Origin: Microcebus murinus
Lineage: Eukaryota; Chordata; Mammalia; Primates; Cheirogaleidae
Direction of reading: 5' to 3'
Length of the DNA: 64,000 nt
Assembly (NCBI RefSeq): GCF_040939455.1
Contig: NC_134116.1
Coordinates: forward strand, 72,309,900 to 72,373,899
In this document: positions 36,835 to 48,800 of the stretch, one piece after another
Layout of the letters: each line of letters begins with the position of its first letter
Position numbering within the stretch: the first letter of the stretch is position 1
Translations under genes and position numbers: made by a program
The notes under the pieces: generated by a model
Seen by the model: the letters and a program-made list of their open reading frames with translations, nothing else
Database searches by the model: none
What the model was told of the DNA's origin: nothing

Positions 36835-39775
36835 CATATTAGATTTCATATTTATTCAACTTCACAGAAAATCCAAAATGTGTCTGAAAATCAGTTATCT
36901 ATCTAAATACCAATTGTTCGTTATGGTGACATAATACTATGTGGTAGCAGAGATGTGCCTAATTTAAACAAATTCTTAAATTCCTGACATTTTTCAAAAA
37001 ATGGGCAAAAGGCAATTTTAAAAATCAAACTTACAAGTTGTAAGAAGATATAGAAAGTAATTTAACCTTTAATACCTGGAAGAAGTTTTACAGCCACATT
37101 TGTAATTTACATATACAGTGGAGATCACTGAAAAAGCTTCCTGTTGCACTGCAGCAAGAAATTTTATTATAATGTAGATTAAGTGGATTTGCTACAGAGT
37201 GCAGCAAGATAACCTCACTGAGGAATCATAAGATTTTCATAATGGAACTTGTTACAGTGAGTTAAATATTTTCTTAATGTCATACAGTACATATTTTCAA
37301 AATGAACATTATCACTGAAGAGTTTGCTAACAATTGTTAGCAATTAATGTTTTTTACATACTTAATTTTATTGTAGTTAAAGTATGTGGCTCTCCAAATG
37401 TTAGTACACGAAATGTTAAGTTTAAACATAAGATAATCTCCTAAGATGGAGACTCAAGACATCAAAACTTTGATCATTATTGCACCTATTCTTCTACAGA
37501 AAAATGAAAACTTTACATCATAATCCTCCCAAATAATGAAGACAGGTTGCAAAATTACACTCATTGGCATTGAACATAAGCAAATTCTACAATGAACATT
37601 TTTTGTGAACTGATGTACAGCATTAATGTGCAATGAAATTTTGTAACTATGATCATGCAAATAAAAATCCTCCACAATCATTTTTTCGTATGTTTTATAA
37701 AATGGTCTTAAAGATATATTTCCATAAATATCTCCGGTGCAATTTAGTCAACAACAAAAATACAAAGCTATCCTTTATTCTTTATGTTATAGATTTTAAA
37801 ACATGCCTCTGTACTGCTGAAATAGAAATAGTGTTTCTGGGAGAATTGCACTAATGAAATGTTTAAAAATCAATGTATCTTGATCCAACATCAGCTGTCA
37901 TGATATATACCAGCCTCCCATAAATCACTGGTGTCAATATTGTTGTAAATGAAGAATAGTTAAATATTGAGAGATTAAGACACAATTCAAAACATTTTTT
38001 AAAAACTACAAGGCTGTTCCACAAAGATGAAGGATTTTTAAAAGAAAATAATCACATCAATCGCGATATACATTGGAAAAGAGTAAAATGTCATTTTCCA
38101 AAATAGTAGCTTTTTTATTATATGACCCATCATCTATTATAACCAATCTTGGAAATATACCTTAAATATAATGGTGTAGAATATGAAAATGCTCCATTAT
38201 TCAATGTGATAAACTTAGGAAGTAAGAATATGACTTTCTTTTCTGGTATTAACCATGAAAAAAAATGAAAGAACAGCACCTGAAATAGGAAAATGAATTT
38301 AGGTAAGCTTTAAGTAGTAACCTATATGTTTTGGTTCAAAATAACAGTTTATACAACTGCATAAAGGATACTACCTTAAGTAATTTGTTTCTACATCTTG
38401 CAGATTCTATTAAAGAAAAAAAGATCTGCTCTAAATCCAAATAAATTTCCACTTCTCCCAATGTGGACAAAGTGGAACTTCATTTAAAGTTCCTAAGACT
38501 GTAAAACCCTACAGGAGCTGATACAGTTGGATATATGACTTCTACCCTGCCCCTCCCCCCAAAACAAGTTTTTGGCTCCAAAATAAAGTACAATAATAAA
38601 CTCTTGATGAAAAACTATGGGGCAATCTATCATATACTATGGCTAAATATGAATTTACAGAAAAGAGCACATCCCATTTTCAGCACTTTTTTTCATAAAC
38701 ATGCAACTCACTATAAAATACAAAACACTTGGCTTTCAAGAACAGCTTTATAAAGACACACTGCATCAATAAAATTTTTCTTTCTGATTAACTTTACACT
38801 GTTATGGAGAACTGGAATTTTTCTAATGTGTATATATCAGATTTTATATTATAGTGTAATAATTTGCATTTTCTGAACATAATGTTCAAGAGGAAATATC
38901 TATACACAATAACATTCTAGACTATTAAAAACTCATTCAAATTACAGAATTTTATTGATACAGTAGATTAATAAAAACTGAAAAGGGATGATGAAATGGG
39001 ATAAAGAATTCAGTACATTATTTTATAACACACTCTTTAAAATTAGAATATTTTAAATCTCTTTCTTCTTAAAATTTTCATTGCCATAACAGGCCAGAAA
39101 ATTCTGGGACCAATACTGAGGTGTAAAGTAATCCAACAACTTCAAGACTATTTCACAATTTGCATGATGTACTCTTATCAGAGGCATTGTTCTGGTGTAA
39201 TGGCAGACAATTTAGCACCTCTGAAGATTAAGGGTGCCCAGAAGTAAACACTAGGTAAGATACACAAGGGAAAGAGAACATTTAATTCTCCAACAAATAG
39301 TGACATCAAGAAAATGACACCAATTGTTGAAAAAATTTTTTTCACAGTAAAATTGCAAAGAATACAAATACAAACACTGACAGATTACTGCTTAAGATCT
39401 ATTCTAACAAACTCTTTTCAAATCAATAGATCCAATAAACAGTTGGGTACTGTCAGTTTAAAGCCGCAGATAAAAGCTATACAAGCACTTTAGAAGTCAG
39501 AAACATTAAAAAAAGAAAAAAGATATTTACAAGTTTCTTCTTTAGTTTATGTCTACATAGCCATCGCACATTACACCTTCACAAGACTCCATAGTCAATG
39601 TTATCATGCGTATGGCTAAAGCATGTGACCACAAAATACACAGGGTCATCAAAGTAAGGTCCAACTGTCCACTCTTCAGCAGTCCCATTTTGTGCATCAA
39701 AGGCTTTATTCAGCCTCAGGCTTGACAAAAAATTAGTTTTTCCGAAGCTTTCAGAAAGTTCTTAATTACATTTGT
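36835..39775 (-). other. PDS5B: PDS5B 3' UTR (3' boundary estimated)
   Basis: About 2.9 kb of AT-rich unique sequence directly follows the stop codon. No Alu, L1 or LTR is recognisable, which fits a transcribed, constrained UTR. An AATAAA hexamer on the minus strand lies at 36856-36851, placing cleavage near 36835. Other AATAAA hexamers at about 37168-37163 and 37372-37367 could give shorter forms. A UGUAAAUA Pumilio-type element lies at 39531-39524. The next Alu (36029-36358) sits just outside the inferred end. The end point is inference. Confidence 0.65.
36851..36856 (-). terminator. Candidate distal PDS5B polyadenylation signal AATAAA
   Basis: A canonical AATAAA on the minus strand, ~2.9 kb after the stop. 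It was chosen because recognisable repeats begin shortly downstream and the resulting UTR length matches what I recall for primate PDS5B. Upstream hexamers are alternatives. Confidence 0.4.
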
Positions 39776-39811
39776 TCATCGCCTTTCCCTTTTAGAACTT
39801 CTCCGTCGTAC
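39776..39811 (-). CDS. PDS5B: PDS5B last coding exon with stop codon
   Basis: 36 nt of coding sequence, [11 protein letters not shown] and TGA (39778-39776). The short basic terminus is the expected PDS5B C-terminus apart from one residue (Ser-Ser where I recall Ser-Ala). The acceptor is TTTTCAG. The same exon continues into the long 3' UTR. Confidence 0.96.
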   Translation of the reverse strand, partial: VRRRSSKRERR

Positions 39812-42800
39812 CTGAAAAGTCACCAGATGCTTAATTTATAAGACATAACAGTAATTATTTTAAACAATCTTTATTCTCACTTGTTCCTGATTTTCTTTGC
39901 TTTCCTTTCCCTGAAACCTTTCTCCTTTTATAATAACTTTCCGCCCTGGCGGAAATACATAGTTATTCTATGTATTTAGAATGCTAAAATATCTGAACTC
40001 TTACATGCCTATAAATAGCCTTTCCCAGAACAGTAAAAGAGAAAATTATTTTACTTCTCTATCGAATAATTTTAAGGAAAATGAACAAAAGTCAATGACC
40101 ACAGCAAGAAAAACAATTGCAAACAGATTAATCATTTTTCTACTTACGTTTCTGTGGTAAAAGAAAACATTTGACATTTATGAACTTACACTTATAGCTG
40201 TGTTTCTGGGAAAGTAGTTGCTGAGTTTGGATTTTAACAACTACCAAATACACATAAATAACCTAAAAGTCAAACATACTATCATTTATTGGCAATCATT
40301 TATCAGCACTGAACTTTAGTTGAAAAAAGGTCAGCATTAACAGAAAAAGAACAGGGTTTTAATTCAATTAATTTACTGTGTAGTTTTTCTCTGATGAAGA
40401 CATCAATCACTAAAGACTCTTCCAGCCTTATTTTTATATCCTCCAAAAAGTCTTTAAGAAACAAGCCAAGGTAATTTTAGACCGCAATTCAGCACATTTT
40501 CCTTTGTTTTGACTCACTCATTCACATAAATGAATCTTGGTGCAGATAGTGCTTATCACATTAAATAGAACAGAGTGGCAGAGACCAACTTTGGAAACTG
40601 ATCATAGAACTCCTGTTTCTTAAACAAAGAGGGCTGGCTGAGCTGATCCAAAAATTAGTATGTCAAGATCAGCATTAGTGTATCAAGAGAACAGCACTTA
40701 CTTAAATGTGTTAATTACATTTTTTCCAAAGAGAAATATCTGAGACATATTAACCTGCAAAGCCATTCATTACTTTAAAAATAGGTCTCTCAAGAAGCAC
40801 CACATCCCTACTTTTGCAAAGAAGTATCTATTACCAATTTTATGAATTCTCATTTAGCTTGCACTTCAATTCCAAAGGCTGATTTTAGTTAATATGTTAT
40901 TTTATTCCGTGTAACTAACTTATAGTTTCTATTGTGAAACTCAAACTGAAACATCAATCAGAAAGTTAATAAAATATAAACAATAGTACACTTAAAGGAT
41001 ATCAGTGTCCTAACGTCAAGGTACAGCTTAAATGCTTAAAGTGTAAATATTAGAATGATACTGTACTTCTCTACATTCAATATAGACTTGACATTTACAC
41101 TTTCACTAAGCTACATCTGTTATTTTCACTAAGTTTCAGGTTTTCATAAAAGACATTATCTCCATTCTCCAAGATGGTAGATGAAATGACACTACAAAAC
41201 TAATGAAGAAAAATATATAAATACTTAAAATTGTAAGACACAGAAAGTGCTAAATGTATCAGACCTTTATCAACTCTATTTTTATAACCCATACTACATC
41301 ACATGACTCTTTAACAAACACATACATTTACTGTAGAAACTTCCTCTTCTTCTGTTTCTTCCTGTGGAATATCATCATTGACAGGAGAACTTCCCTGAAA
41401 CACATCTACTTCTTCGCTTGAATCATTCTCTTTAGTAGCTACTTGTTTGGAGCGTCCTACACGGCTAGAGTAAAACACATATAAAACAAAATGAACATTC
41501 CAATCTTTAAGTAGACTACCTCATTAGAAAAAAAGCTTCAAGTATTTCATGAATTCTCTTATCAATTTTATCCTAAACCATTTCATGAGATCAGAATTTT
41601 TTTTTATATTTGGAACCCTAAACTAGTGTTTAATCACAGAATCTTACCTACAAAGACCCACCTACTAACAAAAATAAATGTGACTGAGACTGTATCATAA
41701 AGAATTTCAAAACATAACCCAATATGTGCTCTTCCTTTCATCCTTCCTAACTCAGTAAAGGGTGTCTATGTCCACTGAGCAGAATTTCTGCTTTGAGCAG
41801 AAAACAGTATATCAGTCTTATCTGACCTTATGGATTTGACTTATAGACATCTCAAATCCATTCAATTTTCTCCACACCTCCATTGCTACCACCTAATTCA
41901 AACCATTTCCATCTTGACTCTTCTCTTTACAGAGTAATCTTTTACAAATACAAGAACAAAAACAGATGATGTCACTCCCTCTACATAGATCCCCACTGAA
42001 CTAAGAATTTTGTAAATTTCCTTAACATAGTATACAAGGACCTGCAGATGGTCCTTGCCTACCTGTTGGTTCTCACCTCTCTCTGCTCCCCAGCTCCCCA
42101 CAACTACAATCCAGCAAACCCCTGCCTTCCTTCAGCTCTCTGATTTTGCCAAGATTTTTCGCATTTCAGACACTTCAAATACAGTGTTCTCTCCATCTGG
42201 AATGTTTCTCTCCCTACTCCCTGCCAGTCTATCCTCAAGTAATCTGCCTACTATTCTCAAGTAATCAACTCATTGTCACTTTCCAAAGAGAGAATACTTG
42301 CCCAACTCCCCAGTCCTCTCCTTACATTCTCTTATTGCACCCTAAATTTTTCCTTCAGGGCACACATCACAATTCATAATCCCATATTTATATGTGATTA
42401 ATGACTGCATACCCATTAGATGGTAAGGTCCATAAGAACCATGTCTGTTTTGTGCCACTATATACCCTAGCACTTAGTGCTCTCTGAAACATAGGAGGCA
42501 TCAAAAATGTGTAATAGCACCATCTAGTCAAATGGATCCTTCTTGATATTTACTTTTTTAAATTAGGGACATAGTTTATGACTTCTATAAATAATCCAAA
42601 ATATGTACTGTTTAATTTATACTCAAACTAAGCAATGTTTTTACTTGGTTCAGTTTTTCAGAATTAATGAAGAAACTATAGAAATTACATGGAAAATAAT
42701 AACCTCATGAGATTCCATTGAGGTCAGAACAAGAAAAACAGATAAATCATAACATATGTTATATACTAGCTCTAAAAAAAGAGCTTCTCAGTGAAGGGAA

Positions 42801-45800
42801 GATACAAAAAGCTTCCAAGATAGAGCACAGAATCTCCTTCTATATTGATTTTTTTTTAAAGAAATACTTGTTTGATTTAGAACATTCATGGGAGGATGTA
42901 TGTAATTTTAGGAGATAATACAATAATAATTTAAGCCCTTAATTTTGTGATGCCCAAATATAAACTAAAGTTATGAGGTTTGTTATTTCCTTGTTACATC
43001 TTGGTCATTTCATATTCCTTAAGAATCCTTTGTTTAGAAATAGTGATGCTCTTTGGTTGAATCCAAACACATTTATGTATGAAGCTGCCACAAAAACATA
43101 CTTACCTTTATTTTTAACCTGACAGAAAAATTACATGAAAGAAGGCATGAAATACTGGCTAGACACTCAGGTACTTTTCCTCTTTCTGTGAAATACACAG
43201 GAATAGGAAAAACACTAAGATAATCAAGTAATTAACCAAGGTGTGCTGGCAACTCTTCAAAGTCAAGCCACTGATGTATTATTCGGATTACTCTCAGAGA
43301 AAGTGTGCAAAATTTCTGACTAGTAGAGGACATGCTATTCTACTTCCACTTACATAAATGAGAAGAAAAATACTGCTAAATCTATAAATTATAGAATTGA
43401 TGGTCTTGTGACATTAAATAATGCTGGATACAGATTTGTTACTACACTTCTCTTATAAACATGTTTGTGTAAACATCTAAAACCATATATAGCTATAAAT
43501 AAATTAGATTAGAAAACAAACAAAACCAAAATATCAAAAACTTGAGATCAACATGTGCTAATTAATTTCTATGGATATAATTTAAGAAAAATAATGCCTG
43601 TTACCTTCCTACTATAAGTTCAAAGAATAAAAGCGGAAGTGTAAAACCTGTTTTTTTTTTTTTAAAGGAAAAGGTACTGATGGGAAACAAGAAAAATTGT
43701 AAAGTGGAATGACAAGGCAACCTGGTCAATATGTGGTAATTATTTAAAAATACCTTTTCGTCTTTAGATACTATAATGTCTATATAGGAAATAATAAACT
43801 ATTTGCTATTCATTTATAAAGATTTTCCTACACCTGTTACCAGGGGGTTAACGGGGACATCAATCACCTAGGTAAGTTTATAACAATTTTCTTACCTGGT
43901 GTAATGGGGCTACATACATGGAATTTACATGCAACAATATATATGTTTATAAATTTATGAACTTTTGCAAAATAATTTGAAATTGGTTTGAAATTTAATA
44001 TTATTTATAACTTACACATTTTTTTTTGGTTGTGATGGTGATGGCGTTTTTGATGGTCTTCCTCGTCCTTTCTGTGGTGTGGATTGTGTGGATTCAACTG
44101 CACTAGTTTCAGGAGATTCTGTTCTGCTTTGGGGAAGACCCAAATGTGGATAGCATCAAATTATGACATATAATATAGTAACTAAATATATGTAGTTTAG
44201 AGTTACACATACTTACCTTTGCTGTGCTCTCCTTGATGCTCGGTGCTGTTTGCTTTTTGATTTCTGTTCTGTATTTCCACTTTGTCTTTCTTCTTCTTCC
44301 TCTTCCTCTGCTGCTGGAGGTCCAGATTTTTTTTTGCTTCCTTTTTTAGAGGTTTTCATTGTTGGCTCCTCTTTTGGTGTACCTCCACCAAGAGGTTTTG
44401 GTGGACGGCCTCTTTTACCCTTTTTTGGTGGACTGTTCTGTTCATCTTCATTTTCTAATATATCTTCTTTAAGCCTCTTTTCCTCAGGCCACTGCTGTTC
44501 ATCCGATTCTGAAGCTGTGTGGCCTCTTTTCCGACCTCTCTGGCTGCCTTTCGGTTTCTGTTCCTGCACCAACTTAGTCAGGTCATCCACACCTAATTTC
44601 TCCTCTGGGTCTGTGACGGGTGTTTTTTTACGGCTTCTAGGCTTCTCCAATTCAGACTAAGGGGGGGGAGGGAATACCACAATTTATATTTATAAAATTG
44701 TTAATGTGCATATTTTCAAGAACAAATTATCCATATTTGTCATAAACATGTACCTAACTGAAGTATACAGTTCTTAGATACATCAGAATCATAACTATTT
44801 ACTTGCTTTCGTTAATAGTTTTTAATTTAAAAAAATTCTCTGGAGTAAGAAGGTAAATTTTCATTCTTACTTTTAAGCTAGTGCCTTAAAAAGAAACCTC
44901 TCAAGGTAAGTATCTTATTAAGTTATAAATTTTAGTGCAAAGCTATTTCATTAAAAAGAACATTCTAAATTCAATGCTTGGTCCTAAAGGAAAACTATAC
45001 TAAAGTATGTTTTGATAGTCAATTTAAGTAATTCTTACTTTACACCACACAGTACGTAAGACATAAAATGTCAACTATGTTATATATTATGCTTACAACA
45101 TCATAAAAGAACTATTTTTATTTTGCAAATGGAAGTTACAAGATATAAAAGTTAAAAATATTCTTGATTTTGTATCCTGAGACTTTACTAAATTCATTGA
45201 TCAGTTCCAGGAGTTTCTTGGTTGAATCCTTGGGGTTTTCTAGATACAATATCATATCATCAGCAAACAGTGAAAGTTTGATCTCTTCTGCCCCTATTTG
45301 GATACCTTTGATTCCATTTTCCTGTCTGATTGCTGTAGCCAAGACTTCCAGCACTATGTTGAACAGAAGTGGAGATAGTGGGCAGCCTTGTCTGGTTCCA
45401 GTTCTAAGTGGGAATGATTTCAATCTTTCCCCATTCAGTATGATGTTGGCTATGGGTCTGTCATATATGGCTTGTATCATTTTTAGGTATGTCCCTTCTA
45501 TGCCTATTTTCTTAAGTGTTCGTATCATGAAAGGGTGTTGAATTTTGTCAAAAGCTTTTTCTGCATCTATTGAAAGAATCATGTGGTCTTTGTTTTTGCT
45601 TCTGTTGATGTGGTGAATTGCATTTATAGATTTACGTATGTTGAACCATCCCTGCATCCCTGGGATGAAGCCCACTTGGTCGTGGTGGATTATTTTTTTG
45701 ATAAGTGTCTGGATTCGGTTAGCTAAGATTTTGTTGAAAATTTTTGCATCTATATTCATTAGGGATATTGGTCTGTAGTTTTCTTTTTTTGTTGCATCCT

Positions 45801-48800
45801 TTCCTGGTTTTGGTATCAGAGTAATATTCGCTTCATAAAAGGTGTCGGGGAGGTTTCCGTTCTTCTCGATGTTGTGGAATAGTTTCTGCAAGATAGGTAC
45901 TAGTTCTTCTTTGTAAGTATGGTAAAATTCAGGTGTGAAGCCATCTGGACCAGGACTTTTCTTTTTAGGGAGATTTTTAATTGCTGTTTCTATTTCAGCT
46001 GTTGAGATTGGTCTGTTCAGGGAATCTACTTCTTCCTGGTTGAGCCTAGGGAGGCTGTGTGTTTCTAGAAATTTGTCCATTTCCTCCACATTTTCCAGTT
46101 TGTGTGCATAAAGATTTTTGTAGTATTCATAAATTGTATCTTGTATCTCTTTGGGATCAGTTGTGATATCTCCTTTTTTATTCCTGATGGAGCTTATTAG
46201 AGATTTCTCTTTTCTGCTTTTCGTTAGCTTAGCCAATGGTGTGTCAATTTTGTTTATTTTTTCAAAGAACCAACTTTTTGTTTTATTAATCTCCTGAATA
46301 GCTTTCCTGTTTTCAATTTCGTTTAGTTCTGATTTGATCTTGTTGATTTCACTTCTTCTGCTGGGTTTGGGGTTGGTCTGTTCTTCTTTTTCCAGCTCTT
46401 TGAGTCGTTTCATTAGATTGTCTATTTGTGATCTTCTTGTCTTTTGGTTATAGGCATTTATGGAGATAAACTTTCCTCTCAGAACTGCTTTAGCTGTGTC
46501 CCAGAGGAGTTGATAACTTGTCTCTCCATTGTCGTTTTCTTCATAGAAGTTTTTTATTTCCGTCTTGATTTCTTCATTTACGAAGTAATCATTTAGTAGG
46601 AGGTTGTTTAATTTCCACGTTTTTGTGTAGAAATGTGAGTTTCTGTTAGGGTTGATTTCTAGTTTTATTCCACTGTGATCTGAGAAGGTACATGGTATGA
46701 TTTCTATTTTTTTAAATTTCTTGAGATTTTCTTTGTGTCCTAGGATATGGTCAATCTTAGAGAATGTCCCGTGAGCTGATGAGAAGAACGTATATTCAGT
46801 GGATTTTGGGTAGAATGTTCTGTAGATGTCTGTCAGACCCAATTGTTCTAGAGTTTTGTTTAAGTCCATTATTTCTTTATTAATTTTCTGTTTGGAGGAT
46901 CTGTCTCGTGCCGTCAGTGGGGTGTTGAAATCTCCGGCGATTATGGAGTTGCTATTAATCCATTTGCTTAGCTCCAGTAAGGTTTGCTTTATGAATCTGG
47001 GTGCACCTAAGTTGGGTGCATATATATTTAAAATTGTTATCTCTTCTTGTTGGACTGTGCCCTTCACCATTATATAATGACCCTCTTTGTCTTTTACTAC
47101 TTTTGTTGGTTTAAAAACTAAATCGTCTGAAATTAGAACTGCCACACCAGCCTTCTTTTGGCTTCTATTTGCTTGGAATATTGATCTCCACCCTTTTATT
47201 TTTAGTCTATATGCATCCTTGCAGGTTAGATGTGTTTCCTGAAGACAGCATATACTTGGCCTGTATTTTCTTATCCATTCAGCCAGCCTATGTCTCTTGA
47301 GTGGAGAGTTTAAGCCATTCACATTTATTGAGAGAACTGATAGGTAAGGTAGATTACTGATCATTCTGTTGGGTTGGATGTTGTTTAGTAAAGTCTCAGG
47401 ATACAAAATCAATACACAGAAATCAGAGGCATTCATATACGCCAACAACAATCTAATTGAGAACCAAATCAAAGACTCAATTCCCTTCACAATAGCAACA
47501 AAGAAATTAAAGTACCTAGGAATATATTTAACCAAAGAGGTAAAAGACCTCTACAGGGAGAACTATGAAACACTGAGGAAGGAAATAGCAGAGGATGTAA
47601 ACAGATGGAAATCCATACCATGCTCGTGGATCGGCAGACTCAATATCATCAAAATGTCTATACTACCCAAACTGATCTACAGATTCAATGCAATACCTAT
47701 TAAAATCCCATCAGCATTCTTCACAGATATAGAAAAAATAATTTTACGCTTCGTATGGAACCAAAGAAGACCCCGAATATCAAGAGCAATTCTAGGCAAC
47801 AAAAACAAAATGGGAGGCATTAATATGCCAGATATCAAACTATACTACAAAGCTGTAGTAATTAAAACAATATGGTATTGGCACAAAAACAGGAATATTG
47901 ACCAGTGGAACAGATGTGAGAATCCTGATATAAAACCATCCTCATATAGCCATCTCATCTTTGACAAAGCAGACAAAAACATATGCTGGGGAAAAGAATC
48001 TCTCTTCAATAAATGGTGCTGGGAAAACTGGATAGCCACCTGTAGAAGGCTAAAACAGGACCCACACCTTTCACCTCTCACAAAAACCAATTCACGCTGG
48101 ATAACAGACTTAAACCTAAGATATGAAACTATTAGAACTCTAGAGGAAAAAGTTGGAAACACTCTCCTAGACATCGGCCTGGGCAAAGAGTTTATGAAGA
48201 AGTCCCCAAAGGCAATCACAGCAGCAACAAAAATAAATAAATGGGACATGATCAAACTACAAAGCTTCTGCACAGCCAAAGAAATAGTCATGAAAGTAAA
48301 CAGACAACCTACAGAATGGGAGAAAATTTTTGCATCCTATGCATCCGATAAGGGACTGATAACTAGAATATACTTAGAACTCACGAAAATTAGGAAGAAA
48401 AAATCAAATAACCCCATTAAAAAGTGGGCAAAGGACTTGAACAGAAATTTTTCTAAAGAAGACAGAAGAATGGCCAACAAACATATGAAGAAATGCTCAA
48501 CATCTCTAATCATCAGGGAAATGCAAATCAAAACCACAATGAGATATCACTTAACCCCAGTGAGAATGGCCTTTATCAAAAAATCTCCAAACAATAAATG
48601 CTGGCGTGGTTGCGGAGAGAGAGGAACACTCCTACACTGCTGGTGGGACTGCAAACTAGTTCAACCTCTGTGGAAAGCAATATGGAGATACCTTAAAGCG
48701 ATACAAGTGAATCTACCATTTGATCCAGCAATCCCATTGCTGGGCATCTACCCAAATGATCCAGTGACACTCTACAAAAAAGACACCTGCACTCGAATGT

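Larger units (their letters stand above)
41465..44015 (-). other. PDS5B intron between the AT-hook 3 exon and the penultimate coding exon
   Basis: 2551 nt. It holds a plus-strand L2 relic at about 41755-42515 and one copy of the short hairpin repeat at 43847-43914. The rest is unique AT-rich sequence. Confidence 0.8.

Noticed and set aside
44250..44660. Plus-strand 136-codon frame
   Set aside because: Antisense shadow of the large PDS5B AT-hook exon.
45164..45541. Plus-strand frame opposite L1 ORF2
   Set aside because: It is the antisense shadow of the inverted L1 ORF2 arm. The same applies to 46826-47077 and 47845-48291.
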